This document shows, piece by piece, positions 17,585 through 26,075 of a stretch of 46,497 nucleotides of DNA; the first letter of the stretch is position 1; each line of letters starts with the position of its first letter. The notes beneath the pieces are model-generated. The model was not told the origin of the DNA and ran no database searches. It was given only the letters and a program-made list of their open reading frames with translations. The DNA comes from Pseudomonadota bacterium. Lineage in GTDB: Bacteria; Pseudomonadota; Alphaproteobacteria; Rickettsiales; RGZB01. The DNA lies in assembly GCA_010031735.1 (NCBI GenBank), contig RGZB01000014.1, positions 1 through 46,497 of the forward strand, read 5' to 3'. A program made the position numbers and the translations under genes.

Positions 17585-17749
17585 ATGAAACGCGTATTAA
17601 TCACAATACTGATCCTAACGGTTCTGCTTGCCGCTTGTGCCGATAACCACTGCACACCTGCACAGGCGAAAGAAGGTTTTTGTGGGGCTGCGCAATCGGA
17701 TTGTCCGATGAAAGACCGCGACGGGCATGGGAAATGCTGGCCCCATTAA
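17585..17749 (+). CDS. 54-residue Cys-rich lipoprotein
   Basis: A short gene with AGGTAAGTGGG before the ATG. The product has a lipoprotein signal peptide with lipobox LLAAC (Cys18), then a small domain with four further cysteines (about 23, 33, 40, 51) and charged Asp/Lys/His residues (CPMKDRDGHGKCWPH). The conserved-looking Cys spacing suggests a disulfide- or metal-stabilised mini-domain in the periplasm. Family unknown. Confidence 0.65.
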   Translation: MKRVLITILILTVLLAACADNHCTPAQAKEGFCGAAQSDCPMKDRDGHGKCWPH

Positions 17750-17856
17750 AAGCGTTAGGTGCCCGTAACCATAGGGATTTTCCCACTACCGTAAATAGGT
17801 TGCAAATCCAGGTGACATAAGAGAAAATTGGGTCGAGGAATAAAAAACGGTATGGT

Positions 17857-18492
17857 ATGCCCCATCAATCGAATAAAAAACCCCAACTGGTAGAGCGCGA
17901 AGCAAGGCATCAATGCCTCATTTACCATGGCGCTCCCTCCCAGCAATTACCGGCGCTTGGTGCGGTGCTCAAACGAAAACTAAGCGAAGGTTATCGCTGT
18001 ATGTATATTAATAGTATACCAATGGTGAATGGTATGCGGTCGTATCTGTGGACCATCGGCGTGGACGTGGAGAGCGATACCGCGAAAGGTCACTTGGTTT
18101 TCTCTTCGGAATCCTTACTCACCGAGGGTACGACGCTTGACGTCAAAGTGATGCTGAAGACGCTCGAGAACGCGCTCGATAAAGCACTTCAGGATGGGTA
18201 TAAAGGACTCTGGGCCACCGGGGATATGACATTCGAGTTTGGCTATAAGGAAAATCTTGCGAAGCTGCTCGAATATGAATATGGGCTTGAGGAACTGATG
18301 GCTAAACGCATGGAACTTTGCGGCATTTGTCAGTACCATCAGGATACGCTGCCTAAAGAAGCGACGCCACAAGCCTTACTCACCCATCCGGTGATTTTCA
18401 TCAATGAGACACTCTCACGGGTAAATTCCAACTACGTTCCTTTCGGCGCGAAGAATAATAAATCGAATCCGGATACGTGGGAATCTTCCTAA
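17857..18492 (+). CDS. MEDS-domain (DcmR-type sensory) protein
   Basis: A 211-residue soluble protein matching the MEDS domain, a sensory module known from DcmR and methanogen/methylotroph regulators. It starts with HQCLIYHGAPSQ, the domain's N-terminal His-Cys block, and contains LWATGDMTF and GICQYHQDTLP near the end. The usual DNA-binding or kinase partner domain is absent, so it must act with another protein. It lies just upstream of the tRNA-Asn-associated element and is followed by a terminator. Confidence 0.8.
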   Translation: MPHQSNKKPQLVEREARHQCLIYHGAPSQQLPALGAVLKRKLSEGYRCMYINSIPMVNGMRSYLWTIGVDVESDTAKGHLVFSSESLLTEGTTLDVKVMLKTLENALDKALQDGYKGLWATGDMTFEFGYKENLAKLLEYEYGLEELMAKRMELCGICQYHQDTLPKEATPQALLTHPVIFINETLSRVNSNYVPFGAKNNKSNPDTWESS

Positions 18493-18625
18493 GACCGTAA
18501 CGTGTGTAACATTTCGGCGTGCAAGTATATGCCCGGGCTTCTTGGCGCTAGCCGTGCAAAACCCAGTCATGGTTTAGTCGAACGAATGTTCAAATCACGA
18601 TCTCGCCAGAACACTTCATAAAAAA

Positions 18626-18653
18626 AGCCACCCGAAAAGGTGGCTGTTTTTTT
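18626..18653 (+). terminator. Rho-independent terminator abutting the element's left end
   Basis: Stem AGCCACC (18626-18632) with GGTGGCT (18639-18645), then seven T. The left att repeat begins two bases later, so the host gene's terminator marks the edge of the insertion. Confidence 0.85.
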
Positions 18654-18654
18654 A

Positions 18655-18676
18655 AGAAATGGCTCCCCGGGAGGGA
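18655..18676. repeat. Left attachment site (duplicate of tRNA-Asn 3' end)
   Basis: A 22-bp exact copy of 26957-26978, containing TGGCTCCCCGGGAGGGA from the tRNA acceptor and T stem. The match stops at both outer bases (18654 A versus G, 18677 G versus T). Confidence 0.9.
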
Positions 18677-18687
18677 GCCTAACAAAC

Positions 18688-18713
18688 ATTCACTACCATT
18701 CGCAGCTATTCAC
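18688..18713 (+). promoter_or_regulatory. Phased ATTC(A/G)C repeats next to the left att site
   Basis: ATTCAC at 18688, ATTCGC at 18698 and ATTCAC at 18708, exactly 10 bp apart, so on one face of the helix. A further direct repeat of GCGTTCTTAA-type decamers lies at 18769-18788. These could be arm or accessory sites for the lost integrase or excisionase. Inference from spacing only. Confidence 0.45.
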
Positions 18714-18821
18714 TTATACCCCCTATAGCCCTTGCATTTCAAGGAAAAACACCTAATTATGTTTATGGGCGTTCTTAAGCGTTCGTAAAAAGCCGCCATT
18801 TATTTGTATGTAGGAGAGGAT

Positions 18822-18971
18822 GTGGCCAGATATAGTAATAAGTTATCAGCCGTTACAGTGAACAAGCTCAAGAAGAGGGGCTACTATGCTGATGGAGGTA
18901 ATCTGTATCTTCAGGTAAGTGAATCCGGCAGCAAATCATGGATACTGGGCAAAAACAACGGCGCACGATGA
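18822..18971 (+). pseudogene. Tyrosine-type integrase, N-terminal remnant
   Basis: Begins at GTG 18822 after AGGAGAGGA. The first 46 residues (ARYSNKLSAVTVNKLKKRGY then ADGGNLYLQVSESGSKSWIL) match the N-terminal DUF4102-type arm-binding domain of phage P4-like integrases. A stop follows at residue 50, and nothing of the core-binding or catalytic domains (Arg-His-Arg-Tyr) remains; intact relatives have about 400 residues. The reading shifts near 18940 into unrelated sequence, so a deletion is likely. It lies 145 bp inside the left att site, as expected for the element's own integrase. Confidence 0.85.
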
Positions 18972-19231
18972 TGCGCGAGCAGCTAGAGGCAGAGGGGGTC
19001 GATTTGGCTGCGCTCGTAGCTCAAGGAATCATCCGCGCACAGGAAAGCGGTGATGAACATATTTTGGCTGAATATATCAAAATGGCATTGCCCTATTGCT
19101 ACCGTAAACTCCCTGCTGAACACGAGATACACACCAACCCACCTCGGATTGATTACTCTGAGGTGTTACTTGCGCACGGCATTCCGCTTCGCGAAGATTG
19201 TGGTGGGACGGCGGAAGCAAATGGGATGTAG
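18968..19231 (+). CDS. Small hypothetical protein or gene fragment
   Basis: An open frame giving about 88 residues (MMREQLEAEGVDLAALVAQG...). It is acidic at the start, contains MALPYCYRKLP and ends without a recognised domain. There is no ribosome binding site before the ATG, and the frame runs upstream into the deletion junction with the integrase remnant. This favours a 5'-truncated fragment of a longer gene, perhaps phage-derived; no family is assigned. It is followed after a good AGGAGG by another ATG (19250), whose frame soon becomes antisense to the helicase gene. Confidence 0.4.
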   Translation: MMREQLEAEGVDLAALVAQGIIRAQESGDEHILAEYIKMALPYCYRKLPAEHEIHTNPPRIDYSEVLLAHGIPLREDCGGTAEANGM

Positions 19232-19319
19232 CCGAGAGGAGGCTCAATAATGACTGAAAATACAGGCCTTATAACTCTGAGGTGCCTCTATTTGGTTATT
19301 GTCTTATTCGAGCACTGTT

Positions 19320-21707
19320 CTACCTGCCCCTTCGCCTCTTCGGTCTTGACGACGATCCAGCATCTCCAGGGGGATCCTGATTATCTCTATAACGGCTTTC
19401 CATCCCAATCTTGTGCTTTACCCATTCAAGCTCGCTTTCATTGAGGCACTCTTCTTGCGAAAGCCCAGACTGTCTTTTTTCAAATCTGGTACGATGGCCA
19501 TCAATAGTTGGCGGTTGTGTACGAGATTTTTGTAATCTTCCCCAAAGCTCCGCAAACTTTATATCCTCATCTTCTGAGCCACCCAACTTTACCCCTAACA
19601 ATTCAGCAAATTCTTCACGGTTTTTCCATTCTCGGGTTTTCCCCTTCTGATAATTTGTGGTCCCTTCCCACCAGGCTTTTGCATCGTCTGCGGTTTTTCC
19701 TTCCACCCCCTGGTAAATCATCTGTAAAGCATCAGGATAGAGGTAAAGATCTACGCTCCGCTTATCATCGCGGTGAAAATCAAGATATTTTACCGGAACC
19801 GATATACTTATCTTTTCTCCGTCTTCTCCAAGCGTAAAACTGACACTACGAGCAAGCGGCGGCCTGATAGAAAAATTATGACTAAGCTGTTCCTTAATAT
19901 CCATTAATTGCTCATATTTTTTTGTTCCTCGATTAATTCTGAGCACTATGGCAGCCTTCTCGAAGGTTAGAGCCTCTGGAGGATGCTGGTCTTTTATCTT
20001 GCCATATAAAAGCCCTCTGAAATTCTCCAGAACCAGCTTATTAACCCCAAACACACGCTTCCCGGTTTCCTCATCCCGGAAATAACCTATCATGTCTATG
20101 GGAAAGCGCATTTCCCGATAGGTAAGCGGCCCCAGGATCGCCACCGTTTGCTCTTGTGCTCTTCTTTGCACATATGCTTGCTCAAGCCCTTGCATAAGAG
20201 GCTCTATGGCTTTTTCAGAACGCTTTAAGGCCTTAGCTAGTTCCGGAAGAGTGTAGGTGCTAGCATCTTTGATGGGTAATCGCTTGGTATCCCTCTCTTC
20301 TTGTCGACGCGCTAGAAACTCATGCATATCCCTCTGATAATAATGCACGGTTAAACCGTCTACCGTTGGGAAAGGTGAAGCGGCTTCTCCGCTGCCACCA
20401 CTCTGGCTGGGTTGATAGGTTGCTTCTTCATCGGGAACCCATAAACCTCCAAGAACTTCACCAGGAATTGCTTGATCAAACATTCTCCTCGATACTGTAG
20501 CGGTCATTCCATAAGCACGCCTTTTGTCTTCATGCCTGCGATCGATACGGCCAAAGAACTGCACTGGGGGAATGGGTGAGCGATTGAAAGATAAATCAAC
20601 AGCAATTTGTGCAGGAGGTAGATCAGCACCGGTGCTAATTATCTCCGCGTTGGTAAGGGCGCAATGACCTGTGCCGTTATTATAGTTAGTAACGATGGCG
20701 ACAAGGTCGCCGGAATCAGTTTGGCCACTTACCGCTTGTGCATAACCCTCACCAAAAAAATCGTTCAGCCTATCAGCAAAACGTCCTGCAAGACTGATCG
20801 TGGGAAAACGCCAAATAGATTGCATGTCACGAAATGGCGTTCCAGTAAGGGGGCATTTTGTGCGTGGATTTGTAAAGAATTTGAATGCAGCTTCTTCAAT
20901 TCCAGATTGTTCATAAACCCTACGCCGGAACGCTTCTGTGTATTCTCCGTCTGGCGTAATTTCCCCACCTGAACCAGGATCATAGTTTACTTCCAGTACG
21001 ACATTAACCGTTTCAGCAATAATCTCGTCTTTGGCAGCCTGTTTAAACGTCATCTCCCGTATGTATGGTTTTCCGTCCAGGACATAATCAGCAACAGAGA
21101 GTCCATCGAGGTATATATCGGTTGCTGTAAACATGACCACATGACAGTTGGGCCGCAATACTTCACGGACGAATCTACCAATACCGTCATATTCATTGCC
21201 ACGGGCGGCGAGGTGAGCTTCATCAATAATAGTAAGGTCATATTTTGCGGGATCTAATATCTTATCAGCATACAAAATCTTCGCTTCGGAAAACGTCATG
21301 GCGGTTATAGATGCATCCAGCGCCGCCTGCAGCCTTCCTGCGCTAGCACCGGGTATGTATGCTTGAGCATGCTCTGCTGGAACACCAAACAGCTCAGCGT
21401 TATGCAGCTTTCTGATAAACTGATCACGCAAATACCCTGTAGGGAAAATAGCGAGAACTTTTCTGTCATACGCAAAATCCCCATCTAATCGACGATTCAC
21501 TGCAACTGCCAATGCGCCTGCAATAATACTTTTTCCAGAACCCATCGGATCCTTGATGATGCCGTAGGTGGCCTCAGTTCTGAAATGATTCGCAGTAAGG
21601 GGCAACGCATCTCGCTGATGATCCCATAGCCACGGAATTACATTATCATCATGAGTGGCTAATATTCTATCTATTACCATTCTACGCTGTGTTGAGTGTA
21701 ATGCCAT
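19320..21707 (-). CDS. SF2 DEAH-box helicase, element cargo
   Basis: A 795-residue protein. Helicase motifs are in order: Walker A DPMGSGKS (53-60), DEAH (162-165), FTAT (193-196, motif III), ISTGADLPP (about 357-365, motif V) and QFFGRIDRR (383-391, motif VI). An insert of about 110 residues separates the two RecA-like lobes. The C-terminal half (about 440-795) is not recognised; it has several short helix-turn-helix-like stretches (for example TLPELAKALKRSEKAI) and ends in a basic tail (SSSRPKRRRGR). It should be an ATP-driven DNA or RNA translocase. It is third in an operon, 33 bp after the 850-residue gene, with GGAG before the ATG. Confidence 0.9.
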   Translation of the reverse strand: MALHSTQRRMVIDRILATHDDNVIPWLWDHQRDALPLTANHFRTEATYGIIKDPMGSGKSIIAGALAVAVNRRLDGDFAYDRKVLAIFPTGYLRDQFIRKLHNAELFGVPAEHAQAYIPGASAGRLQAALDASITAMTFSEAKILYADKILDPAKYDLTIIDEAHLAARGNEYDGIGRFVREVLRPNCHVVMFTATDIYLDGLSVADYVLDGKPYIREMTFKQAAKDEIIAETVNVVLEVNYDPGSGGEITPDGEYTEAFRRRVYEQSGIEEAAFKFFTNPRTKCPLTGTPFRDMQSIWRFPTISLAGRFADRLNDFFGEGYAQAVSGQTDSGDLVAIVTNYNNGTGHCALTNAEIISTGADLPPAQIAVDLSFNRSPIPPVQFFGRIDRRHEDKRRAYGMTATVSRRMFDQAIPGEVLGGLWVPDEEATYQPSQSGGSGEAASPFPTVDGLTVHYYQRDMHEFLARRQEERDTKRLPIKDASTYTLPELAKALKRSEKAIEPLMQGLEQAYVQRRAQEQTVAILGPLTYREMRFPIDMIGYFRDEETGKRVFGVNKLVLENFRGLLYGKIKDQHPPEALTFEKAAIVLRINRGTKKYEQLMDIKEQLSHNFSIRPPLARSVSFTLGEDGEKISISVPVKYLDFHRDDKRSVDLYLYPDALQMIYQGVEGKTADDAKAWWEGTTNYQKGKTREWKNREEFAELLGVKLGGSEDEDIKFAELWGRLQKSRTQPPTIDGHRTRFEKRQSGLSQEECLNESELEWVKHKIGMESRYRDNQDPPGDAGSSSRPKRRRGR

Positions 21708-21740
21708 TTACTCATCTCCATCTTATCGTATCATTGTTCC

Positions 21741-24293
21741 TTAACTTCTTGGCCTATTAGCGGCACCTCTGGCTTGCTCTTTTAATTGCACCACTTTTCC
21801 AAAAAATTCTTCACGCTGCCGCACCGTGGCCACTGCATCACTAAAGTATTCAATTGGACGGCTGGGACTATATTTTTCCGGTACGCTTCTCCTGGTAACT
21901 CTTACTGCTTGGTCGGTGGTAGGATTCGTGTAAGGAGAATACTCGTTGTTTGCATGTTCTCTGAGCGACGCATTGATTTGTGCGATAAAAGGTTCGATAA
22001 GTTTTTCATCTTCGGCTTTTACACGAAAACCGATTTCAACTGGATTGCCAATGTGCTCAATATCTTTCTTGCCACGAATCGGGTGTAACACTGCCTCATT
22101 ATTGTTAAAGCGCGCTGCCCTTCTCAATTGCAGGCGAAACACAATACTTTCTCCCTCCTGACGTTGTGTGGAAGTCACTGCAGCAAGGTCAGCTATGGGG
22201 TGGACGTTATCTCTATCACGATAAAAAGAATCTGTGATGATGTCACCTAACTTCCTGCGATCCAAACAGACCGCTCCAGATTGCTGTAGACCATCCTTAT
22301 TGATTAATTGGTGCTCCAGTGTTATTGGATCAAACAATAGCTGATTATGATCATTTTCTTTCACCAGCTTTCCACCTTCAAGTGCCCAAACTGCTCCGAT
22401 TGAGTGCAGTCTCTCAAGTTGATAGTAGAGGCGCTCCATAAATTCTGCGCCAATAATCTTTGCTGCCTCGGGATCTAGTGTCCCAATCTTGCGATAGAAA
22501 ACTCTCCTATATTCGCTCCCTTTTTGCTCCCCTTCGCCACCTGCTTTTATGTGTATCTCACCTCTAATCGCAAAGCTATCTCCGTGCCGCTGGACACATG
22601 CTGGCCCTGCGAAGGTTTGCTGATTCTGATCATTAGAGCCATCTCCTATCAGCACTCTCTCCTTAAACGCCTCTACAGGAATAACCTGTGCTCTGTGCCA
22701 CTGTTTCTGCTTTATCAAATCGTTTCGAGCTTTCTTAACAACGGCCGCTTCTTCACTGTCAGTCCTATCTTTCTTCTCCACTCCCGCAAGATCTTTTATA
22801 AGCTCGTCTTGCCACTCAGCCTTGGTCATGGACTGTCGACTATCTGTCTTTTCTCTCATTACCTTAAGGAGTATCTCTTTTCGCCTCTCTGCTTCTTCGT
22901 GTGCCGCTTGAGCCTCGTCTCTGGTTGCCTCAACGTTACCATCCGGAATTTTGTACTGCACACCCAGGGGTACTGTAGCCTCTACTTTCTTAATGACATC
23001 TTTATAGCTTTTATCTTCCTGCCTTACTCGACGCGTTTCTTCAAACACACACTTAAGCGCATAAACATCGCCCTCGTTTCCTAGAATAGCGGATGTCAGT
23101 TTCTTGGTTTTTGAACTTTTACCCATCGGCAAATGATCGTTCCTTCTAATATTGCCTGAGCCAGTTCCTTCTTTTGTAACCTCGTAATATGGATAAATAT
23201 CGTCACGATCAAACAGATAGCTTTCTACCGCACGGCGTATGATATTTGCATCATCCAGGTCTATGGAGGTGTCATAAGAGCGCGTAAATTTCTCGTTCTT
23301 ATCGTCAATAAACACGATGTCTAGGCGATGCGTTCCTTCAGAACTTAGTATGCACTGCAACATATTTTGTGGAGGGTCTTTTGCCAGCACTTCCGGTAAG
23401 ACAATACAATCCATTTCATCCATTATTTTCCGGATTATTCTTTCAACATCATCACTTTTCGGCCGCTGCCTTTGTACGCGGTCAAGTATAACTACTTCTA
23501 TTTTTTCTATTTCTTCTGGCGCTTCATCAGGCTCCGTTTCTGTAGCCGGTTGGTCCTGTTGTGGCATAAGCGTTTTCAGTCCCACCGCGGCAAGGGCTTG
23601 CTCGGCTAAAACGGATCTTCGATGCTCTAGCTGCTGTCTTACCTCTTCATCATTTTCTCGTAAAGCGGGGTTGGGCGATAGGAGTAAGAGCTGTATTTCA
23701 TGAAGCTCAATAATGGCCTCACGACTGCCAAGCGCCGAGACCATGATTACCGGAGCCCTTTCAAGTGCGGCAAGCGCACGCTGATTTGCTTCTTTCCAAC
23801 GTTCTGTAATCGCTGTTTCCATCTGCTGGATCAATCGATCCAAATCGGAAAGGACTCCTTTCCTGTTCTCAGGAGCAACTCCCACCTGGAAGTGCGCCTT
23901 CAATTCGCCAGTATTTCCTATAACTCTGGTGGCAGATAGCTCATCAATATATCCAACATTGACCTCAGCATATTCTGCGCTGGCAGCATTATGAATGATG
24001 TTGTGCTGAAGCAGCCGCAGCAAAACTTCAGCTCTTCTGACCTCCTTCTCCGCACCAACAGCCGGCGTATTCTGCTCTGCAAGTAACTCTGATATGGCAT
24101 TCCTTAAGCGTGTTTCTGCTGCAATAGGCCTCTCAGGAACATCGGCATCTTCAGACGTTGATATATGTTCTGCTATTCTTAAAATATCATCTGACAATAG
24201 TGCCGAGCCCAACTCCCGGTGTAATGGGTTGACTGGTATTAGAGAGCGAGTAATGGCTCTAATTTCTTGGGGCTCTTTATCCACCTCTGCCAT
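21741..24293 (-). CDS. Unrecognised 850-residue protein, helicase operon
   Basis: A large soluble protein with no signal peptide or membrane helix. N-terminal half: helical, Glu/Arg/Leu-rich, with a coiled-coil-like region (about 155-235). Middle (about 260-285): acidic Glu/Pro linker. Then a mixed alpha/beta region (about 290-395, with HRLDIVFIDDKNEKF), a charged helical stretch (455-530) and a C-terminal region (about 580-850) with beta-like segments and a second-domain feel (RGEIHIKAGGEG; VFRLQLRRAARFNN). No motif of a known nuclease, methylase or ATPase could be confirmed. A very strong AAGGAGGGG precedes the ATG, which overlaps the end of the upstream gene by 17 bp. Confidence 0.85.
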   Translation of the reverse strand: MAEVDKEPQEIRAITRSLIPVNPLHRELGSALLSDDILRIAEHISTSEDADVPERPIAAETRLRNAISELLAEQNTPAVGAEKEVRRAEVLLRLLQHNIIHNAASAEYAEVNVGYIDELSATRVIGNTGELKAHFQVGVAPENRKGVLSDLDRLIQQMETAITERWKEANQRALAALERAPVIMVSALGSREAIIELHEIQLLLLSPNPALRENDEEVRQQLEHRRSVLAEQALAAVGLKTLMPQQDQPATETEPDEAPEEIEKIEVVILDRVQRQRPKSDDVERIIRKIMDEMDCIVLPEVLAKDPPQNMLQCILSSEGTHRLDIVFIDDKNEKFTRSYDTSIDLDDANIIRRAVESYLFDRDDIYPYYEVTKEGTGSGNIRRNDHLPMGKSSKTKKLTSAILGNEGDVYALKCVFEETRRVRQEDKSYKDVIKKVEATVPLGVQYKIPDGNVEATRDEAQAAHEEAERRKEILLKVMREKTDSRQSMTKAEWQDELIKDLAGVEKKDRTDSEEAAVVKKARNDLIKQKQWHRAQVIPVEAFKERVLIGDGSNDQNQQTFAGPACVQRHGDSFAIRGEIHIKAGGEGEQKGSEYRRVFYRKIGTLDPEAAKIIGAEFMERLYYQLERLHSIGAVWALEGGKLVKENDHNQLLFDPITLEHQLINKDGLQQSGAVCLDRRKLGDIITDSFYRDRDNVHPIADLAAVTSTQRQEGESIVFRLQLRRAARFNNNEAVLHPIRGKKDIEHIGNPVEIGFRVKAEDEKLIEPFIAQINASLREHANNEYSPYTNPTTDQAVRVTRRSVPEKYSPSRPIEYFSDAVATVRQREEFFGKVVQLKEQARGAANRPRS

Positions 24294-25878
24294 GTTCCCC
24301 TCCTTCCAAATATTTTAAGCCGGGGTGGGCATCGTCTCGTGTTGCCTCTGCTATTATTTTTTTTGCAATTACTTGTGCTGGTTCCAGGCTATACCCAATA
24401 GAACCACCGCGCCGTGTGCCAACCTCACTCGCCAATCCTGATCTAACTGCCGCCTGCCTTTCGCGGAATTTATCCAGATTGACTTTGGGCGGATCAACCT
24501 GAGTTTGTGGCGGCGGAGTAACATCTAGCGCGGGCAACTCTCCCCCAAGCTCAACTAAACCAACCTCTGCAAATCTGATAAATTTTTGATAAATCAGATA
24601 GTTGATCGGGAAATCTTTCTTGACTCTTTCCGTGTCATATTCTGAATTGTGCAGCCAGCCATGTAGAAAACCAATCCTTCTTCCGATAAGTAAATCCAGT
24701 GGGCCTATACCCTTTGCTACATTTTCATAATATGTGTTACCTGTTAACTTTTTTTCGAACTCACGCTTTGCTTTCTCTTCCAATCCATCTTCTATTTGCT
24801 CAACAATACGAGGGGGAAATAAATTAAAGACAGCACCGGCTATATTCATACCCAAATCATCTGGATCTTTCGATACAGGTGACTGAAAATAGGCCACCTT
24901 GGAGATGGTTCTCTTGGAAAACCCCAACTTGGTTGAGTTATCAAATAGAACAATGCCTGCACTAGCTAAGGAAAGAAGGCTCCTGAATAATTCAGGACAG
25001 AATGGAGAGGTATCGAGAATATTCTGAAGTGCCAAGACTCTTTTTTCCCCTATGGGGGTAACGCGTTTTGCTTCATTAGCAGCCACCACCGCTCGGGATG
25101 ACGCGATAACCTGATCCAGATTGTCGACAACCTTTCCTCGGGCGGCGTTATACAAGAGCTCTTCCCAGTTTTGTGCGGGCACCACTTCTGTAAAGTATTT
25201 AATATTTCTCCGGATAATACTATCGTCGTCTAAGCCGGAGAGAATTTTATCTATTACCACGTCCACATCGTCAAGATCAGCTGGCTTTAATGTGGTGAGC
25301 GCCAAGTGAAGAGGCATATGACCAATATCAGGCTTGGGAGTAGTTAATCTAATACTGTCCAACACAGACATCGGGTTGCCTATGAGCGGAATTACGATTT
25401 CATCATGTCCTATGATAGGGTATTTGGGTCTTTCTCTCTTAGCAGCACCCCTTTTAATTCCAGCATTGATATAAAGCTTCTCCATGATCGCCTCAGAGAG
25501 ACTTTGAGGATCTGGATATGTAGTTGAATCTATTACCTCTATCTCTCCTCTATCGATATTTGGCCGGATGCGATTGATTATTTCTCTAAGCTGTGCGTCC
25601 CCTTTGCCTTTCCAGAAGGAATCGGCTGGTTTTGGCAAGGTTGCGACAGCCACAGGGTAAGGTTCTCTAAGCATTTTATCTAAGTCTGCTAAGACGGCGT
25701 CCTTACGCTCAGGTTCCCTGACTTTCATTATAGCCACTCTATCAAGGACATAGATCTCTTTTATGTCCCGTCCATAGGATAATTGAGGCGCAATGGTGCC
25801 GTGAAGGTCCCTAAAGACACTTGTTTTTTGATCAAGTTCTTCAGGCGTCCCACCCGCTACAATGATGACTTTGGCCAT
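24277..25878 (-). CDS. Unrecognised 533-residue protein, first gene of helicase operon
   Basis: A soluble protein. The first 130 residues look alpha/beta: strand AKVIIVAGG, strand EIYVLDRVAIM, strand VAVATLP, strand EIEVIDSTT. The middle (about 165-430) is mostly helical. A Pro-rich linker (PPPQTQVDPPKV) precedes a polar Gly/Glu tail. There is no signal peptide, membrane segment or recognised catalytic motif. It is the first gene of the three-gene unit: a perfect -10 box lies about 25 bases before the ATG, and the next gene starts inside its 3' end. Function unknown; it could be a sensor or structural partner of the helicase. Confidence 0.85.
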   Translation of the reverse strand: MAKVIIVAGGTPEELDQKTSVFRDLHGTIAPQLSYGRDIKEIYVLDRVAIMKVREPERKDAVLADLDKMLREPYPVAVATLPKPADSFWKGKGDAQLREIINRIRPNIDRGEIEVIDSTTYPDPQSLSEAIMEKLYINAGIKRGAAKRERPKYPIIGHDEIVIPLIGNPMSVLDSIRLTTPKPDIGHMPLHLALTTLKPADLDDVDVVIDKILSGLDDDSIIRRNIKYFTEVVPAQNWEELLYNAARGKVVDNLDQVIASSRAVVAANEAKRVTPIGEKRVLALQNILDTSPFCPELFRSLLSLASAGIVLFDNSTKLGFSKRTISKVAYFQSPVSKDPDDLGMNIAGAVFNLFPPRIVEQIEDGLEEKAKREFEKKLTGNTYYENVAKGIGPLDLLIGRRIGFLHGWLHNSEYDTERVKKDFPINYLIYQKFIRFAEVGLVELGGELPALDVTPPPQTQVDPPKVNLDKFRERQAAVRSGLASEVGTRRGGSIGYSLEPAQVIAKKIIAEATRDDAHPGLKYLEGGEHGRGG

Positions 25879-25888
25879 AATTAAGCTT

Positions 25889-25925
25889 CCCAGTTGAACA
25901 TCATTATAGTGCGTAATGATTAATG
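25889..25925 (-). promoter_or_regulatory. Candidate promoter/operator of the helicase operon
   Basis: On the minus strand a perfect TATAAT (25903-25908) lies about 25 bases before the ATG at 25878; the -35 region is poor. Just upstream (about 25914-25933) is an AT-rich imperfect palindrome (TAATGATTAA / TGAATTATTA, 16 of 20 bases symmetric), a possible operator. Weak promoter plus operator would suit a repressed or activated system. Confidence 0.45.
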
Positions 25926-25958
25926 AATTATTAACATGTTGGGGCTATTCTGGCGTAA

Positions 25959-26075
25959 ACCGCCTGCAGCACCGCGGAGCATGAGCACCAGGCACTCAAA
26001 TCTGAAAAGCAAAGAATGCTTGAGACCATCAAGCAGGCCTTCCTAGAAGCCGAGAAGTTTTTACAGAGTCAGTAA
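25959..26075 (+). pseudogene. 3' remnant of an unknown gene
   Basis: A plus-strand frame of 38 codons from after a stop at 25956. It ends in a helical, charged stretch (AEHEHQALKSEKQRMLETIK, then QAFLEAEKFLQSQ) and a stop at 26073-26075. There is no start codon signal, and the sequence reads like the C-terminal end of a coiled-coil or helical protein. The rest is missing on its 5' side, where the helicase operon promoter now lies. It marks a second junction inside the element. Confidence 0.4.

Noticed and set aside
5637-18492. Shared general-stress (EcfG-type GGAAC...CGTT) promoters
   Set aside because: Partial matches occur near several small genes, but none had both boxes at the right spacing.
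19250-19444. 64-residue frame starting at a strong ribosome binding site
   Set aside because: After about 10 residues it runs antisense into the helicase gene; probably the 5' remnant of a lost gene and not a complete protein.
24277-25878. Possible common ancestry of the 533- and 850-residue proteins (RKDAVLADLD versus RKGVLSDLD)
   Set aside because: The similarity is limited to about 10 residues in charged helices and may be chance.
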